A stretch of 64,000 nt of DNA from WLMZ01 sp963732585 (GCA_963732585.1 CAVSZY010000003.1:372001-436000); one strand, 5' to 3'. Shown: positions 16,474 through 25,495, numbered from the stretch's first letter. The notes: generated by a model from the letters alone, not told the origin. Program-made: numbers and translations.

Positions 16474-18861
16474 TCAGCCGCCGCCCGACACGGTAGTGCC
16501 AATGATGCCGTCGGTCTGTAACCCGTCGATCTCGGCGTCGCTCAGGCCAATCTCGGCGAGAAGCTGACGATTGTGTTCGCCGAGCAGCGGTGCATGACGG
16601 GTGTGAAAGCGTTGCGGGCCCTGCGAGAGTCGCATCGGCAGGGTGCTGTAGCGCGAAGTGCCGATCACCGGATGCTCGACCTCCTCGAAAAAGCCACGCT
16701 CGCTGAACTGCTCCAGGTCGGGCTGATCATGCGGTTGCATCACCTTGCCAACAGGCACCCCGGCGGGCCACAGCGTGGCGACGATGTCGTCTGCTGAGCG
16801 CTCCCGGCACCATTCGCCGATGTGCTCATCGATCGCATCATGGGCGGCGACGCGCCCGGCCACCGAGGCCAATGCCGCATCGTGTGCCCACGACGGCTCG
16901 TCGAGCGCAGCGCGCAATGCCAGCCATTGCTCGTCGTTGGTCACAGCAATCGCTACCCAGGAATCATCTCGCGCTCCCTCGGGTACTGCGGCGCGATACA
17001 GGTTCTGCGGTGCAGCGCGGGGTCCACGGTTGCCGGCTCTGGTCAACAGGGCACCGTAGGCGGAGTGCTCGATGACCTGCTCGGCGGCGATGTTCAGCGC
17101 GGCGTCGACCATCGCCGCTTCTACCAAGCACCCCTGTCCGGTGCGGTCGCGATGGGCGAGGGCCAACTGCAACCCGGCGACGGCGTGCAGACCGGCGTTC
17201 GGGTCGCCGACGCAATAGGGCTCGACAGGAAGCTGGTCGGGGTGCCCGGTCAACCAGGTCAGCCCCGATGCGTCTTCGATCACGAAGGCGAAGGCGGCGC
17301 GATCGCGCCATGGTCCATCGAGACCAAACCCTGGCATGCGGACCATGATCAGATCCGGCCGTGCGGCGCGCAACGACTCGTAGTCGAGCCCGACATTGTC
17401 GAGCACCCGCGGCGTGAAGTTCTCGATGACGACATCGCAGGTCGCGGCGACACGTTTGACCAACTCGACGCCACGCGGCGTGCTGATATCGATCGTCAGG
17501 CTCTTTTTGTTGGTGTTCAACGCGGCAAAGATCGGGCCGCGCTCCCAGAACTGCTCGGTGCTCTGCGGCACGCCGCCAACCAGTCGGGCACCATCGGGAC
17601 GAGCGGTCGATTCGAGATGGATCACCTCGGCGCCAAGCAGGGCGAGCACATGCCCGACGAAAGGCCCGGCCCAGAATGCTGTCATGTCGAGCACCCGTAA
17701 ACCAGCGAAGGGGAGCGCGCCGGACGGGGTTGATGCTGGGAATCGCACCAGCGGCGTCGATCGCTCGCGGCCTTCGCCCAAGCCGGGCGCTGGCCTGCGA
17801 GCTTGCATTTCGAACGAAGAGAACCGCCACGGCGGCACCGGATTGAGGGTGCCGTTGCCAGGGTTTGGTACGAACGTGGCGCGGGCCACAAAGTGATCGG
17901 TGGTTGCCGCATTGGCACCGTCGATGATCGGAGCGTTGGGAATGCGAAACGCCGACGCCAGATCGACGATCTCGGCCACGGTGTGCTCGGCGATCCAAGC
18001 GTCGATCGTCGGCGCCAAGGCGGCGCGGTCGAGAAACAGCTTGCGATCCTGCATCCATTCCGGCTGGCCGACCATCGCACAAAAGTCGAGCCACTGTTGG
18101 CCGGTGCCGCAGCCCATACCGACAAGTCCGTCGCTGGCCGCCCCGACACCAGGTGTTGGCAGCTGGCGCTTTTTGCGCATCGGGTAGCCGAGCTGATCCT
18201 TGAAGGTCACCGGGTAATACGTCAAACAGGCGGCCAACACCTCCATCATCGAGACATCGATCAGCTCAGCGCTGCCTGGGCCGCAGCGCCGAAGTGAGGC
18301 CATCGTGGCGATCGCTGCGGTGACACCGGCCAACCATTCGCCGATCTGACCGCCGACATAGACCGGCGGGCGATCAGCTGAGCCGCGCCCGAGCCCGACG
18401 ATCGCCCCCGACCAGGCCTGCAAGGTGAACTCGGTCGCCGCCCGGTCGCGCCATGGCCCGCTGCGCCCAAATGGGCTGATCGAGGTGACGCTGAGATGGC
18501 CGTGGCGAGCCAAGATCTGCTCCGGGTGCAGCGACGCCAGCTCGCCGAGTCCACCAGCCGACCAGATCACGGCGTCTGCGGCCGACAACAGGCGCTCGAG
18601 TGACTCGAGTAGGTCGGGCTGCGCCGGATCGATGACGAGACTGCTCTTCGAGGCCCCGAGATGTTGGAACAGCGCACCGTCGTCGCCCTGCGCAATCGTC
18701 GCGCCGGACGCCGACCACAGCCGGAGCGGATCTCCGCTCGGCAATTCGACCTTGGTGATCGTTGCCCCGCCGTCGGCCAGCAACTTGGTGCAGTAGGCCC
18801 CGGCGATCCACGTCGACAGATCGACGACCTGCAACCCGTCGAGTGGAGCCACGGTTCTCAC
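16474..18861 (-). CDS. Tandem-fused class III (CaiB/BaiF) CoA-transferase
   Basis: A 795-residue protein made of two CaiB/BaiF modules: ~1-385 (LDGLQVVDLSTWIAGAYCTKLLADGGATI..) and ~410-795 (FAGLRVLDMTAFWAGPFVGHVLALLGAEVIHLES..). In class III enzymes a conserved Asp forms a mixed anhydride with the acid. The C-terminal module keeps it (CVGDPNAGLHAVAGL), whereas the N-terminal module has Glu (GGQIGEWLAGVTA). The fusion would give an asymmetric pseudo-dimer. It likely moves CoA onto a carboxylic acid of the operon's pathway. The GTG start at 18861 overlaps the crotonase stop (GTGA); an internal GTG at 18852 is possible. Confidence 0.85.
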   Translation of the reverse strand: MRTVAPLDGLQVVDLSTWIAGAYCTKLLADGGATITKVELPSGDPLRLWSASGATIAQGDDGALFQHLGASKSSLVIDPAQPDLLESLERLLSAADAVIWSAGGLGELASLHPEQILARHGHLSVTSISPFGRSGPWRDRAATEFTLQAWSGAIVGLGRGSADRPPVYVGGQIGEWLAGVTAAIATMASLRRCGPGSAELIDVSMMEVLAACLTYYPVTFKDQLGYPMRKKRQLPTPGVGAASDGLVGMGCGTGQQWLDFCAMVGQPEWMQDRKLFLDRAALAPTIDAWIAEHTVAEIVDLASAFRIPNAPIIDGANAATTDHFVARATFVPNPGNGTLNPVPPWRFSSFEMQARRPAPGLGEGRERSTPLVRFPASTPSGALPFAGLRVLDMTAFWAGPFVGHVLALLGAEVIHLESTARPDGARLVGGVPQSTEQFWERGPIFAALNTNKKSLTIDISTPRGVELVKRVAATCDVVIENFTPRVLDNVGLDYESLRAARPDLIMVRMPGFGLDGPWRDRAAFAFVIEDASGLTWLTGHPDQLPVEPYCVGDPNAGLHAVAGLQLALAHRDRTGQGCLVEAAMVDAALNIAAEQVIEHSAYGALLTRAGNRGPRAAPQNLYRAAVPEGARDDSWVAIAVTNDEQWLALRAALDEPSWAHDAALASVAGRVAAHDAIDEHIGEWCRERSADDIVATLWPAGVPVGKVMQPHDQPDLEQFSERGFFEEVEHPVIGTSRYSTLPMRLSQGPQRFHTRHAPLLGEHNRQLLAEIGLSDAEIDGLQTDGIIGTTVSGGG

Positions 18862-19823
18862 TCGGGCTTGTTGCGCCCGGAGCGGCTGAGACGCCACTCC
18901 GGCGGAAAGCGGCTGTCGTTGTCCTTGACCGTGACATTGAGACCGGCGTCCATCGTTTCGTCGGTGATCGTCGCCCGCTTGCCAGTGCCGTCCTCGCGCA
19001 GCAGGCTGCCCATCGATTCCATCCAGGCGCTGAGCATGCTGCCCATATACTCGCCCTGTTGCTGTTTCATGATCTCGAAGAACACCTTCTGCATGAACAC
19101 GGTGTCGGTGGGTCGAGTCTGCGAGCACGCTGAGGCGTATTTGGCGGTCTCCGCCTCGAGGTCCTCGCGGGCCACGAGGCTGTTGATGAAACCGCATTCG
19201 TTCATCTCCGCAGCGGTGAATGGTCGGCCGGTGAAGACCATCTCTTGGAACTTGCGCATGCCCATCATCGTCGCCCACTGCCACATTCGCGGGGCGTAGC
19301 CGACATAGCGGAATGCGGGGTGGCCAAACAGGGCGTCGTCGCTAGAGACCACCAGGTCGGCGTCGGCGGCCTGGTAGAAGTGCCAGCCGTAGCAGTAGCC
19401 CTTGACCTCGAGGATGCTGATCTTTTTGAACTCCTGCAGGCTGCGACAACCAGCACGGGGATTGGCGTACCAGTGCACGAGCCCAGCGCCGGCACGGTAC
19501 GACCGGGCGTTGGGCATCGTGATGTCCTCGTCGGGATCGATGCCATATTCCTCGTGCAAGGCAACCCCTGCGGCCTGTTTGGCCATCAGCTCATCGAGGT
19601 CGGCACCGGTGCCGAGGTCGGTGCCGACGCCCCGAATCACAAGCACCTTGACGTCGTCGTCGATGCTGGCCTTGAAGATCAGATCGCCGTAACGCCGCCG
19701 AGCGCCGATCGTCGGAATGTTCAGTTGTTCCGGGCGATCGAAGGTAATCGTGGCGATCTTGGTGCGCGGGTCCTTCTCGTAGCGGATGATCTCCTCGGGT
19801 GAGGGGAATTCGTCGTTGCTCAT
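18858..19823 (-). CDS. Divergent enoyl-CoA hydratase/isomerase family protein
   Basis: A 321-residue crotonase-superfamily protein. The core KIATITFDRPEQLNIPTIGARRRY is standard. The first oxyanion motif is degenerate (GTDLGTGADLDEL). The second segment is KGYCYGWHFYQAADADLVVSSDDALFGHPAFRYVG, where the usual FGxPE glutamate is Ala. It is about 50 residues longer than typical crotonases, with an extended C-terminus. A simple hydratase role is therefore doubtful; an isomerase, lyase or dehalogenase-like reaction on a CoA ester is as likely. The start ATG 19823 overlaps the upstream M24 gene by 4 bp and the stop overlaps the CoA-transferase, placing it mid-operon. Confidence 0.78.
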   Translation of the reverse strand: MSNDEFPSPEEIIRYEKDPRTKIATITFDRPEQLNIPTIGARRRYGDLIFKASIDDDVKVLVIRGVGTDLGTGADLDELMAKQAAGVALHEEYGIDPDEDITMPNARSYRAGAGLVHWYANPRAGCRSLQEFKKISILEVKGYCYGWHFYQAADADLVVSSDDALFGHPAFRYVGYAPRMWQWATMMGMRKFQEMVFTGRPFTAAEMNECGFINSLVAREDLEAETAKYASACSQTRPTDTVFMQKVFFEIMKQQQGEYMGSMLSAWMESMGSLLREDGTGKRATITDETMDAGLNVTVKDNDSRFPPEWRLSRSGRNKPE

Positions 19824-20986
19824 ATCGACTCCTGAGAAAGGGTGGCTGGGCGGAAGGGGTGCGCCGAAAGCACCTCGACGCCATCGTCGGTGATCACGAC
19901 CGGGTCGAGGCCGTAGGCTGCGCCGACGCCGGGCTGCCAGATGAAGGCCGCCAGGGTGAAGACCATGCCCGGTTGCAAACGAAGCTCGGCCGCGCTGGCT
20001 GGGAGGTCGTGGCTGATCAGCGGCAAGTCGTAGCCGAGGCCGAGGCCGCGGGCCACGGGCATCGGGGGAGCGGCAACACCGGCGGTGTCGTAGGTGTCGA
20101 GCAAGACGGTGGCCGCAGCGCCGGGGCGACATGCTGCGAGTAATCGCTCCCACAGTTCGTCGCCGCGGGCGAGCAGGTGCAGCGCCTCGTCGTCCAACGA
20201 GCCATCGATTGCCATCGTCCGTCCAATCTCACCGAAGTAGCCATCAAGGATCACGCTGGCTTCAAAGGCCACGAGGTCGCCGGGGGCAACCGCCGTGTCG
20301 CGACTGGTGCGTTGCCAGGGGTGATCGCGCGAGGTGATCCAGGCGACGTCTTGCGTCGCCGGGGTGGTCAAACCGGCGATGGCAATGGCTTCCATGAAGG
20401 CGCCGCTGAGCTGGCGTTCGGTGACGCCTGCGGCGAGATGGTCGCGGGCGACGGCCAGCGCGCCCTCGGCGACGCTGACAGCGGCGCGAATCGAGGCCAC
20501 CTCGTCGTCGAGCTTAATGCTGCGAGCCCGGCGCAGGAGCACCTCGCCGTCGACGATCGCTGCGGCTGGAAATGCTTTTGCCAGCATCCTGATGCCACCA
20601 GCGGACAGTGAGTCGGTGGCCACCGTTTGCGCCGTGGCCGCACCGTCGAGGCCGCGCAACACGGCAAGAAACGATGCCGAGTTGAACGAAATGCCGTAGA
20701 GATGGTCGCGGGGGATGTCGTCGGGGATGCCCTCTTCCCAGGTGCTCAACAGGTGGATGTCACCGTTGCGTAACAGCACGCAACCAGCGCCAAAGGGTCG
20801 CGATCCGGCGGTCCATAGCCGTCGCACGCCAGAGATGTAACGGGCGTTGGCTTCGCGTCCAACGATCAGGATGTCGATGTTGGCGGCATCCATTTCGGCG
20901 ACGATGCGTTGACGGCGAGCGACGCGCAACCCGGCGTCGTCGGGGACGATCTCAGTTTGATGCACACCAACCTCAGAACGGGTCAT
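19820..20986 (-). CDS. M24-family (creatinase/prolidase fold) protein lacking metal ligands
   Basis: A 388-residue protein with the creatinase-type N-terminal domain and a C-terminal pita-bread domain. The five dinuclear-metal ligand positions look altered compared with the adjacent paralog. VDTxxxxxGYHSD is here FEASVILDGYFGE, the GHG histidine is ARG, LEP is LAA, and the RAEE region is YGLD. It is thus probably not a metallopeptidase. It could be the non-catalytic half of a heterodimer with the next M24 protein, or have a metal-free activity. Gene order and overlaps (14 bp upstream, 4 bp downstream) support co-translation. Confidence 0.78.
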   Translation of the reverse strand: MTRSEVGVHQTEIVPDDAGLRVARRQRIVAEMDAANIDILIVGREANARYISGVRRLWTAGSRPFGAGCVLLRNGDIHLLSTWEEGIPDDIPRDHLYGISFNSASFLAVLRGLDGAATAQTVATDSLSAGGIRMLAKAFPAAAIVDGEVLLRRARSIKLDDEVASIRAAVSVAEGALAVARDHLAAGVTERQLSGAFMEAIAIAGLTTPATQDVAWITSRDHPWQRTSRDTAVAPGDLVAFEASVILDGYFGEIGRTMAIDGSLDDEALHLLARGDELWERLLAACRPGAAATVLLDTYDTAGVAAPPMPVARGLGLGYDLPLISHDLPASAAELRLQPGMVFTLAAFIWQPGVGAAYGLDPVVITDDGVEVLSAHPFRPATLSQESI

Positions 20987-22190
20987 AGGGATAGTCGGTC
21001 ATTGGTTCCCAGCCATCTTCGGTGATCAGCACCACCTCTTCAGCGCGATAGCCGGCGGCGCCGTCGTCCCAAACGATCGGTTCCAGCACGAGCACCATGC
21101 CTGCTTGCAACACCATGCTGGCGTCGAAGGCTGGCCCGATGTCGCTGCCGACGAAGGGCATCTCGGCGCTGTCGACCCCGAGGCCGTGGCCGAGGTAGAA
21201 GTGCGACATCCACGGGCGCTCGCCGCCGGCGGTTTCGGTTGCTGCTGCGGTGAGTTCAGCCCCGGTGACTCCAGCTCTGGTCATGTCCAACACGCTGGCG
21301 ATGATCGAACGCCACTGTTCGAATTGCGCTCGCTGGCGCCGAGTCGGCTCGCGCCCGACGATCCAGGTGCGCCCGAAATCGGAGTGGTAGCCGTTGAAGG
21401 TGACACAGGTATCGACCCACAACACGTCGCCCTCGACGAGTCGGCGTTCGGTCGACAGCAACGGGCAAGCGAGGCCGCCTGTCGTGGTCCATGGCCCGTC
21501 ACTGATCGATGGCGCCATCACCTGCCAGATCGGTTCGAGGATGTTGGCATCGGCACCGTGGTCGAAGATCGTGCGCACAAATGTCGCCGTCAGCTCGGTT
21601 TGGCGCACGCCAGGCGCGAGGCGTGCCTGCACTTCGGCAATGCCGACTTCGGTGATCCGCAGCGCCTCGCGCATGCAGGCGATCTCATCGGCGGTCTTGA
21701 TCAGCTTGGCCGGGCTGATGATCCGCGCGCCCTCCATCGGCGCGGTGGCAAAGAAGTAGGGACTGCGCTGGAGGGCGTGGGTCCATTCATCGATCGCCAA
21801 CTTGGCCCCGGCGGGAACGAACTCGCCAAGCTGGTGGGCAAAGGAGGCAACCCCTTCGTCGAAATCGAGATACACCGGACCGTGCAAGTGATCCTCGGGA
21901 TACTCGGCGCGCTGATACTGCTCGTTGCGCACCGGCGTGAAGACATGCGGCCATTCATCGTCGGCGACGATGACGGCGACCGGCTGTTCGAAGTTGCCGC
22001 GACCGGAATCGGCCAGCGGCCAGACGACCCCGGTGGCATAGATGACGTTGGTGTTGCCGAGCAGCACAAGGGCGTCGATGTGCTGCTCGCGCATCAAGGT
22101 TCGCACCCGTGCCGTGCGCTCCCGGCGCATCCGTGTGGCGTCGAAGCCAGCGAGCGCAGCATCGACAGCGGGGGCGGTCGTCGCTGCCAT
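20973..22190 (-). CDS. M24-family (Xaa-Pro peptidase/creatinase-like) metalloenzyme
   Basis: A 405-residue M24 protein. The creatinase-type N-terminal domain includes RTARVRTLMREQHIDALVLLGNTNVIYATGV. The C-terminal pita-bread domain keeps all five metal ligands: VDTCVTFNGYHSDFGRT (two Asp), LGHGLGVDSAEMP (His), VLEPIVW (Glu) and RAEEVVLIT (Glu). Family members cleave Xaa-Pro peptides, creatine or related C-N bonds, and some act as DMSP lyases, so the exact reaction is open. The operon context (amidohydrolase, crotonase, CoA-transferase) suggests a catabolic substrate rather than peptide turnover. ATG 22190 shares its A with the amidohydrolase stop (TGATG). Confidence 0.85.
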   Translation of the reverse strand: MAATTAPAVDAALAGFDATRMRRERTARVRTLMREQHIDALVLLGNTNVIYATGVVWPLADSGRGNFEQPVAVIVADDEWPHVFTPVRNEQYQRAEYPEDHLHGPVYLDFDEGVASFAHQLGEFVPAGAKLAIDEWTHALQRSPYFFATAPMEGARIISPAKLIKTADEIACMREALRITEVGIAEVQARLAPGVRQTELTATFVRTIFDHGADANILEPIWQVMAPSISDGPWTTTGGLACPLLSTERRLVEGDVLWVDTCVTFNGYHSDFGRTWIVGREPTRRQRAQFEQWRSIIASVLDMTRAGVTGAELTAAATETAGGERPWMSHFYLGHGLGVDSAEMPFVGSDIGPAFDASMVLQAGMVLVLEPIVWDDGAAGYRAEEVVLITEDGWEPMTDYPYDPF

Positions 22191-23353
22191 CAGCGATCGA
22201 GCCCGAGGAATCGTTCGACGTTGCCGCCCAACACCGCAGGCGCCCGCTCGGCGCCGACAGCGGCGACAACCGTCGCTCGCGATTCGTGGCTGTAGCCGTA
22301 GGTGCTCTCGTTGTGCGGGAAGTCGGTCGACCACATCACCCGGTCGATACCGATGCGATCGACGAGCTCCAACCCAAGCGGATCGAGCATGAACGACGAC
22401 ATCATCTGCCGCTCCCAGTAAAACCGTGGCCCATGTTCCGGGACGTAGTCGTTGATGTGCAGGAACGAGGCGGCGAGGTGCTCGGCATCCTGTAGCACCG
22501 AGGGGACCCAGTTGATGCCACCCTCGAACCAGCCAAGCTGCAGGTTGGGATGGCGATCGAGAATGCCGCCGAAGACGTATTTGCCGAACAGGTCGCGAAA
22601 CGGGGCGACCGACTGCAACATGCCGATCTCGACGGCGTTGAACTCATTCGGCGTCGCCGGTGGCGTTTCGCCAATGTGGTGGGCGACGGGGAGCCCGGCC
22701 GCTTCGATCTCATTCCAGACCCCGTCCATCGCCAGGCTGGCGTAATCGATGGGCAGCTTGTCGTCGGTCCGGCCGGGATTGAGCGGCAACAGGAAGGTGC
22801 GCAACCCAAGCGCCTTGGCCTCGCTGAGCGTGCGGCGAGCGCCGTCGGCGTCCCACCAGTTCATCAAGGCGACGCCGTAGATGCGTCCGCCGGAGCGCTC
22901 TTGAACCTCGGCGATGTACTCGTTGTAGATCCGAAAGCAGACCTCGCGCACCGCCTTGTCGGGCCAGCCGAACAGCGCCAGGATGGCGTTAGGAAAGGCC
23001 AACTCCTTGTCGACCCCTTCGTCGTCGAGGGCTGCCAGGCGAGCGTCGACATCGCCTGCGTGCGACCCCGCAAGCGGGTCGTATTGCTTGAGGACCTCGA
23101 GGAACTGCGGCACGAGAATCGGTTTGCCACCGACGGCCAACGCCCAGGCACCGTCGATGTTGACGATCCGTGGCACCTGGTCCTTCATCGAGTCGGGGGC
23201 CCGTTCGAAGAAGATGTCCTCGGACAGCGAGATGTGGTTGTCAGCCGAAAAGATCGTCGTCCCGATCGGCAATCCGAGCGACGCCGACGGGCCGGGCACC
23301 CGATCCTTCGGCGCGCCCCAGCCGTTTCGTGGATAGCTCAACGTGCTCGACAT
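22190..23353 (-). CDS. Amidohydrolase 2 family protein (metal-dependent TIM-barrel hydrolase/decarboxylase)
   Basis: A 387-residue Amidohydro_2 protein. SADNHISLSEDIFF stands where the family has its first metal motif. Other motifs are VAHHIGETPPATPNEF (central His), HPNLQLGWFEGGINWVPSVL and the terminal MWSTDFPHNESTYGYS with the catalytic Asp. Members hydrolyse or decarboxylate small acids (o-pyrocatechuate or ACMSD type); mycobacterial-type homologues in catabolic clusters remain mostly uncharacterised. ATG 23353 has a strong GAGGGG site. It is the first gene of a five-gene coupled operon that ends with the fused CoA-transferase, and is divergent from a KstD-like gene 157 bp away. Confidence 0.85.
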   Translation of the reverse strand: MSSTLSYPRNGWGAPKDRVPGPSASLGLPIGTTIFSADNHISLSEDIFFERAPDSMKDQVPRIVNIDGAWALAVGGKPILVPQFLEVLKQYDPLAGSHAGDVDARLAALDDEGVDKELAFPNAILALFGWPDKAVREVCFRIYNEYIAEVQERSGGRIYGVALMNWWDADGARRTLSEAKALGLRTFLLPLNPGRTDDKLPIDYASLAMDGVWNEIEAAGLPVAHHIGETPPATPNEFNAVEIGMLQSVAPFRDLFGKYVFGGILDRHPNLQLGWFEGGINWVPSVLQDAEHLAASFLHINDYVPEHGPRFYWERQMMSSFMLDPLGLELVDRIGIDRVMWSTDFPHNESTYGYSHESRATVVAAVGAERAPAVLGGNVERFLGLDR

Positions 23354-23410
23354 GGATACCCCTCGTTCTCGCCTGTCGGCGGTCGGCATGCGCCCGCTTG
23401 ATAGAGAATA

Positions 23411-23424
23411 CTTCGGGTTCGAAG
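23411..23424. promoter_or_regulatory. Short inverted repeat in the divergent promoter region 23354-23510
   Basis: CTTCG-GGTT-CGAAG sits midway between the divergent amidohydrolase (start 23353) and KstD-like flavoprotein (start 23511). A five-base-pair arm with a 4-nt spacer is weak evidence, but the position suits an operator shared by both genes. The rest of this 157-bp interval shows only the two ribosome binding sites. Confidence 0.3.
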
Positions 23425-23510
23425 CAATTGTCAACGATGGCCTCTGCTACGGTTTGCTTCGACCTGGAAGCAATGGCTGGGGAGCCGCGACGCAGGGAGG
23501 GGACCACCGC

Positions 23511-25280
23511 ATGGCAGACGCAGAGACCGACTCGGCATCATCTGGCGAGCCCGTTTTCGATCAGGTTTTCGATCAGGTTTTCGATCAGGTTTTCGATCAG
23601 GTTTTCGATGTCGTCATCGTCGGTTCCGGCGGCGGTGGCATGGTCGCTGCCTTGGCAGCACAGGCTGAGGGTGCCAGCGTGCTGGTGCTCGAAAAGCAGC
23701 AGTTGATCGGCGGCTCGACCTGTATGTCGGGCGGCGTGGTCTGGGTGCCAGACAACCCGTTGATGCGCGCCGACAAGGTCGCCGATTCCGCCGAGAACGC
23801 CATGGATCACTTCGCCGCCGTGGTCGGCGACGTCGGGCCAGCGTCGTCGATCGAGCGTCGCCGCGTCTTCGTCAGCGAAGGCCCGCAGATGGTCGAGTTC
23901 CTGCAGCGCAGCGGTGTGCGCTTCGTTCGCTGTCCCGGCTACAGCGACTACTACTCCAACCTCGCTGGTGGCAGCGACGAGGGCCGGGCGATCGAACCGA
24001 CGCCGTACAACGGCAAGAAGCTGGGTGCCTGGCTGGCAAGGCTGCAGCCCGGCCTGGCGCAAAGCGTTGGTCTGTCGGTGATGACCAACGAGTCGCGTGC
24101 CTTGTCGCACTACAACCGCAGCGTGCGCAGTTTTGTCGTCGCCGCCCGGGTCGTGTTGCGCACGTACCTGGCCAAGGCGCGACGCCAGGCGCTGTTGACC
24201 AACGGGGCCTCGTTGATTGCCCAACTCCTGCATCGCGCCATCGATCGCGGCATCACCATCTGGACCGAGGCGCCGCTTGTCGATCTCGTCGTCGAGGCCG
24301 GCAGGGTTGTCGGCGTGCAGACGATGCACGATGACGAGCCCGTCACCGTCAGGGCACGCCACGCTGTGTTGATCGCGGCCGGCGGTTTTGCTCACAACCG
24401 CGAAATGCGCGAGACCTACAGCGGGTCACAACCGAACCGAGGCAAATGGTCGATCGCCAATCCTGGTGACACCGGCGAGGCATTGCAGAGCGCGATGCAC
24501 CTCGGGGCGCAAACGGCCTTGATGGACGAGGCCTGGTGGTTGCCCAATCCGCGCACCGGCAGATTCGGCCAATCGACCCTCGATCAGGCCCGCCAGCGGC
24601 CGCGCACGATCCTGGTCGATGCCGCCGGGCAGCGCTTCGTCAACGAGTCGAACTCCTACATGGAGGTCGGCAAGGCAATGTACGCCCGCGACAAGACCTC
24701 GTCGGCTGTGCCGTGTTGGCTGGTGTTCGACGATCGTTACCGCAAGCGTTACGCCCATCAGCGCTCCCATCCCGGACACTTTCCCAAGCGCTTGATGGAG
24801 AGCGGCAACGTCAAACAGGCCTGGACGTTGGCTGATCTGGCCCGCACCTGTGGCATCGATGCCGACGGCTTGGCGGCCACCGTCGAACGTTTCAACACGC
24901 ACGCGGCAAACGGCGTCGACCCCGACTTCGGGCGCGGCGAATCGGCCTACAACAAGGCGCTCGGCGATCCCCGTCGCGGACTGCACCCCTGCCTCGGGCC
25001 AATCGATGAGGCCCCGTTCTACGCGGTGCAGATGTTGCCCTCCGATATCGGCACCTGCGGTGGATTGCTCACCGACGAACATGCCCGGGTGCTCGCAGCC
25101 AACGACGAACCGATCCCCGGTCTCTACGCCACGGGCAACAGCACCGCTACGGTGATGGGTCGCCACTACCTCGGACCGGGGGCGAGCATCGCCAACAGCA
25201 TGGTCTTTGGCTATGTCGCCGCACGCCACGCCTTGCGGGCCGCGTCAGCTTCGTCGGCGGAGAAGGGCAAGCAGCGGTGA
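23511..25280 (+). CDS. FAD-binding dehydrogenase, 3-ketosteroid-delta1-dehydrogenase/fumarate-reductase-like
   Basis: A 589-residue flavoprotein. The FAD site VVIVGSGGGGMVAALAA is near residue 35. EKQQLIGGSTCMSGGVVWVP is the typical flavin-loop motif of the KstD/FRD family. The C-terminal FAD motif is PGLYATGNSTATVMGRHYLGPGASI. It would oxidise a C-C bond alpha-beta to a carbonyl, or reduce an enoate; KstD, delta4-dehydrogenase and urocanate-reductase-like activities cannot be separated. ATG 23511 has GGGAGGGG upstream. The N-terminus carries an in-frame VFDQ tandem repeat, absent from usual family members, directly before the FAD strand. It is divergent from the amidohydrolase operon. Confidence 0.85.
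   Translation: MADAETDSASSGEPVFDQVFDQVFDQVFDQVFDVVIVGSGGGGMVAALAAQAEGASVLVLEKQQLIGGSTCMSGGVVWVPDNPLMRADKVADSAENAMDHFAAVVGDVGPASSIERRRVFVSEGPQMVEFLQRSGVRFVRCPGYSDYYSNLAGGSDEGRAIEPTPYNGKKLGAWLARLQPGLAQSVGLSVMTNESRALSHYNRSVRSFVVAARVVLRTYLAKARRQALLTNGASLIAQLLHRAIDRGITIWTEAPLVDLVVEAGRVVGVQTMHDDEPVTVRARHAVLIAAGGFAHNREMRETYSGSQPNRGKWSIANPGDTGEALQSAMHLGAQTALMDEAWWLPNPRTGRFGQSTLDQARQRPRTILVDAAGQRFVNESNSYMEVGKAMYARDKTSSAVPCWLVFDDRYRKRYAHQRSHPGHFPKRLMESGNVKQAWTLADLARTCGIDADGLAATVERFNTHAANGVDPDFGRGESAYNKALGDPRRGLHPCLGPIDEAPFYAVQMLPSDIGTCGGLLTDEHARVLAANDEPIPGLYATGNSTATVMGRHYLGPGASIANSMVFGYVAARHALRAASASSAEKGKQR
23553..23609 (+). repeat. 12-bp in-frame tandem repeat in KstD-like gene
   Basis: GTTTTCGATCAG occurs four times head to tail (23553, 23565, 23577, 23589). 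A fifth partial copy, GTTTTCGAT, at 23601 is the native start of the FAD-binding strand. It encodes four VFDQ units. The perfect identity of copies indicates recent slippage expansion; copy number may vary between strains. Confidence 0.97.
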
Positions 25281-25285
25281 ACGCT

Positions 25286-25495
25286 CTAGCTCAGCGCGAC
25301 GCCGTCGCGATGCACGGTGATCGCCCGGGTCGGACAGTTGCGCGCCGCCGAGATCAGCTTGTCCTCGGGCACACAGTCGACATCGAGCACGATGGCGATG
25401 CCTTCATCATCGAGGTCGAAGGCGCCGACCGCTTCGTACACACAATTACCCGACCCCATACAGGCGCCGGTGTCGATCACAACTTCGATTGCCAC
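25286..25495 (-). CDS. Small ferredoxin, P450-partner type ([3Fe-4S] or variant [4Fe-4S])
   Basis: A 69-residue ferredoxin with cluster motif C12-MGSGN-C18 and C54-P. The position of the usual third cysteine is Ser15. This fits the CxxXxxC...CP motif of actinobacterial ferredoxins adjacent to cytochrome P450 genes, where X is a non-cysteine residue and the cluster is [3Fe-4S] or an unusual [4Fe-4S]. It carries electrons to a P450. The P450 gene starts 49 bp away on the opposite strand, making it the obvious partner. The stop is 5 bp from the KstD-like stop (convergent). Confidence 0.9.
   Translation of the reverse strand: MAIEVVIDTGACMGSGNCVYEAVGAFDLDDEGIAIVLDVDCVPEDKLISAARNCPTRAITVHRDGVALS

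Noticed and set aside
23553..23609. CRISPR-like short repeat array
   Set aside because: Units are contiguous without spacers, in frame and inside a coding sequence.
23511..25280. Naming this gene kstD outright
   Set aside because: The KstD, urocanate reductase and fumarate reductase families share these motifs; the steroid-specific residues cannot be judged without alignment.
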